DNA of 64,000 bases from Rhyzopertha dominica (lineage: Eukaryota; Arthropoda; Insecta; Coleoptera; Bostrichidae), in assembly GCA_025024175.1 (NCBI GenBank), contig QCXZ01000042.1, positions 10,433,501 to 10,497,500 on the forward strand. Direction: 5' to 3'. Of the stretch, positions 62,550-64,000 are shown in pieces. The number at the start of each line of letters is the position of its first letter. Position 1 is the first letter of the stretch. The translations under genes and the position numbers were made by a program. A model generated the notes under the pieces. The model was not told the origin of the DNA, did no database searches, and saw only the letters and a program-made list of their open reading frames with translations.

Positions 62550-63335
62550 AGTCATGGATACATGAAAACAAACGACCACCCTTAGCAATATCTATGCTAT
62601 TAATTTCTTAACAAAAAATTATGTGCTTACACCACTCACTAAATCTTTTAGCAACTGGGACAGGATTTACTTCTTACTTTCGCTATCGTGACAAAACGAT
62701 GCAAATCATTACATGGTTGACTTGATAATATAAGAGCATTAAACTCCAAGCGTGGTGCCGCTTCCTCACATTGCGTGCCATGCAAAAACAAAAGAGGTTC
62801 TGTACCTTCACTTATTACACCACATAGATTGTGTGCAAAGGGAGAAACTGCATTATATAAAATAGTAATGGGACTATTTTATGAACAAGCCCGTAATAAA
62901 AATAAGTAGAAATCCTTTATAGCGACGGCTAATGGACCACACATAATACGTCGCTACAAAAGTCAAGGAAAAGATGCTTTTCTTAATTCCTCAAACTACA
63001 AAATACATAGAGAGAATTTTTTGACGAAAAGCATTTTTACGTCGAAATTAAAAAAAAGTGTGTAATTCTGGTTTGTTGGCTAACCTTTGATTTTCGCAAA
63101 AATTCAATTGTATTCTCCAAATGAGCGTTTTTTTTTAATTTGCGTTCAACCGATTTGCTATTACATGGAACGAAAAGAAAAGCTCTTTAATGTTTGCTCC
63201 GCAGTCATTACATCATTCATAGAAAGTTTCTTTTTCGGCATTCTCTCGAGTAACTGCTTCGATTGCCATTAATATTTTATTGTAATTTAAGTTTCCTGTA
63301 ATTTTGCGTCTTGTTCAGAGGTAATACTTACCTAC
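62550..63335. other. Region right of CAP exon 4
   Basis: No convincing CAP 3' exon or other gene seen. The 61-codon plus-strand frame at 63087-63272 is unassigned. Confidence 0.35.
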
Positions 63336-63340
63336 TGGAG

Positions 63341-63720
63341 TTGATGCATCCATCATTTTGGTTTTCCTGTTCACAACGAAGACGCATTTGTGCCAGTGTC
63401 AGTTCATCTTCATCATCAATATCTTCATTACTGACCTATATCAAGCAAGAGTAAAACATTTTTTAATTGCGGGGTGCTTTACATGGTTCCGAGCTTTTGA
63501 TATGAACACAATTCCATCCATTTTCTAAATTTAGCTTTCATAGACTCTGAATATACACACAGCTTTTTTCTCTACCCTCACAGTAATACGATCAGAATTC
63601 TTCACCGATGTATTTTTCGCCCTTGAATTCAATTGTTCTGTCAGGAATTAAATTTAATTTAAAGAATAACTCGGTTACATCGCTATTAAAAATTTTAGCG
63701 TCACTATATCCCTTACAAAG
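63341..63720 (-). pseudogene. Pogo/Tigger-type (DDE_1, CENP-B-like) transposase relic
   Basis: On the minus strand: AKIFNSDVTELFFKL (motif around the NxDExGLF catalytic Asp) and PDRTIEFKGEKYIGEE, then SKARNHVKHPAIKKCF, which matches the WNKV...TI.NCF tail of Tigger proteins, and an acidic SNEDIDDEDELTLAQMRLR end. Frames change between blocks. GT-AG-like boundaries flank the last block (63437 acceptor side, 63341 donor side), perhaps by chance. Confidence 0.65.
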
Positions 63721-64000
63721 TTTTAGTCAAATTTTACGTATGCTTCAAATCGAATCCGTAAATTAGGACGTCATATCCAGCACGACATTGTAATCGATAT
63801 TACAAACATATAATTTCATATTAACGAAATGTGTTTTAAAACGGGAGCAAAGGTTCTCGTTGATATAACAGTTCTGTCGTTATAATATAAGTTGTTATAA
63901 ATAATTTCTACCGCAAATGAAATATAACTTCAAGGTCCAAAAAAAGATTTGACAATTTATTAATGGAGCGATTAAAAAAAATGTAGCATAACATGATGGA

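Noticed and set aside
1..64000. tRNA, rRNA or snRNA genes
   Set aside because: I looked for tRNA T-loop and acceptor patterns and for rRNA-like blocks by eye and saw none. A covariance-model scan would be needed to exclude small RNAs.

Overview
This is a nuclear genome fragment of an insect. The evidence is the gene content (Limpet-type LIM protein, dynein assembly factor DNAAF6/PIH1D3, a ZCCHC2/14-like protein, proteasome subunit Rpn3, a CAP/antigen-5 protein), very short introns (50-60 nt) beside long ones, AT-rich sequence, and an arthropod-style load of Jockey/CR1 retroelements, Penelope-like elements and Tc1/mariner relatives. A beetle is plausible but I cannot prove the order from sequence alone. 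Isolated N bases, a 100-N gap and local frameshifts show that the assembly has consensus errors.

Layout. 1-10 kb: gene-poor AT-rich DNA with decayed non-LTR reverse-transcriptase (RT) fragments, one mariner fragment, a 37-bp inverted repeat pair and a diverged two-copy repeat. 10.4-26.3 kb: a Limpet transcript on the plus strand. It has an isolated first coding exon (10385-10586), a ~13.9 kb intron filled with mobile-element debris (mariner, Penelope-like, a DUF4817-type transposase, several RT fragments, and a ~1 kb TIR element carrying a THAP-domain exon), then three LIM exons and a ~1 kb 3' UTR. 26.5-42.7 kb: a tandem array of a ~294-bp satellite, about 55 visible copies, interrupted by the assembly gap. 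It has at least two monomer classes, and chimeras between them.

42.7-64 kb: a gene cluster. DNAAF6 is on the plus strand (43.7-44.4 kb). A ZCCHC2/14-like gene lies on the minus strand (47.1-51.0 kb; four exons, two apparent frameshifts). Rpn3/PSMD3 is on the minus strand (52.7-54.6 kb). A Penelope-like relic follows (55.2-56.4 kb). A CAP-superfamily secreted protein is on the plus strand (57.5-62.5 kb or beyond); its second intron holds nested transposons, including a 366-bp TA-flanked TIR element and a compact 97-codon transposon-associated reading frame. A pogo/Tigger-type transposase relic lies near the right edge.

The genes do not form a functional operon-like unit. They are independent housekeeping or tissue genes (muscle LIM protein, ciliary dynein assembly, RNA-binding adaptor, proteasome lid, secreted CAP protein) separated by repeats. 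The most unusual structures are the satellite array ~230 bp past the Limpet poly(A) signal, the THAP-bearing TIR element, and the nested TIR/ORF insertions in the CAP gene. All protein names rest on motif recognition; no database search was run.
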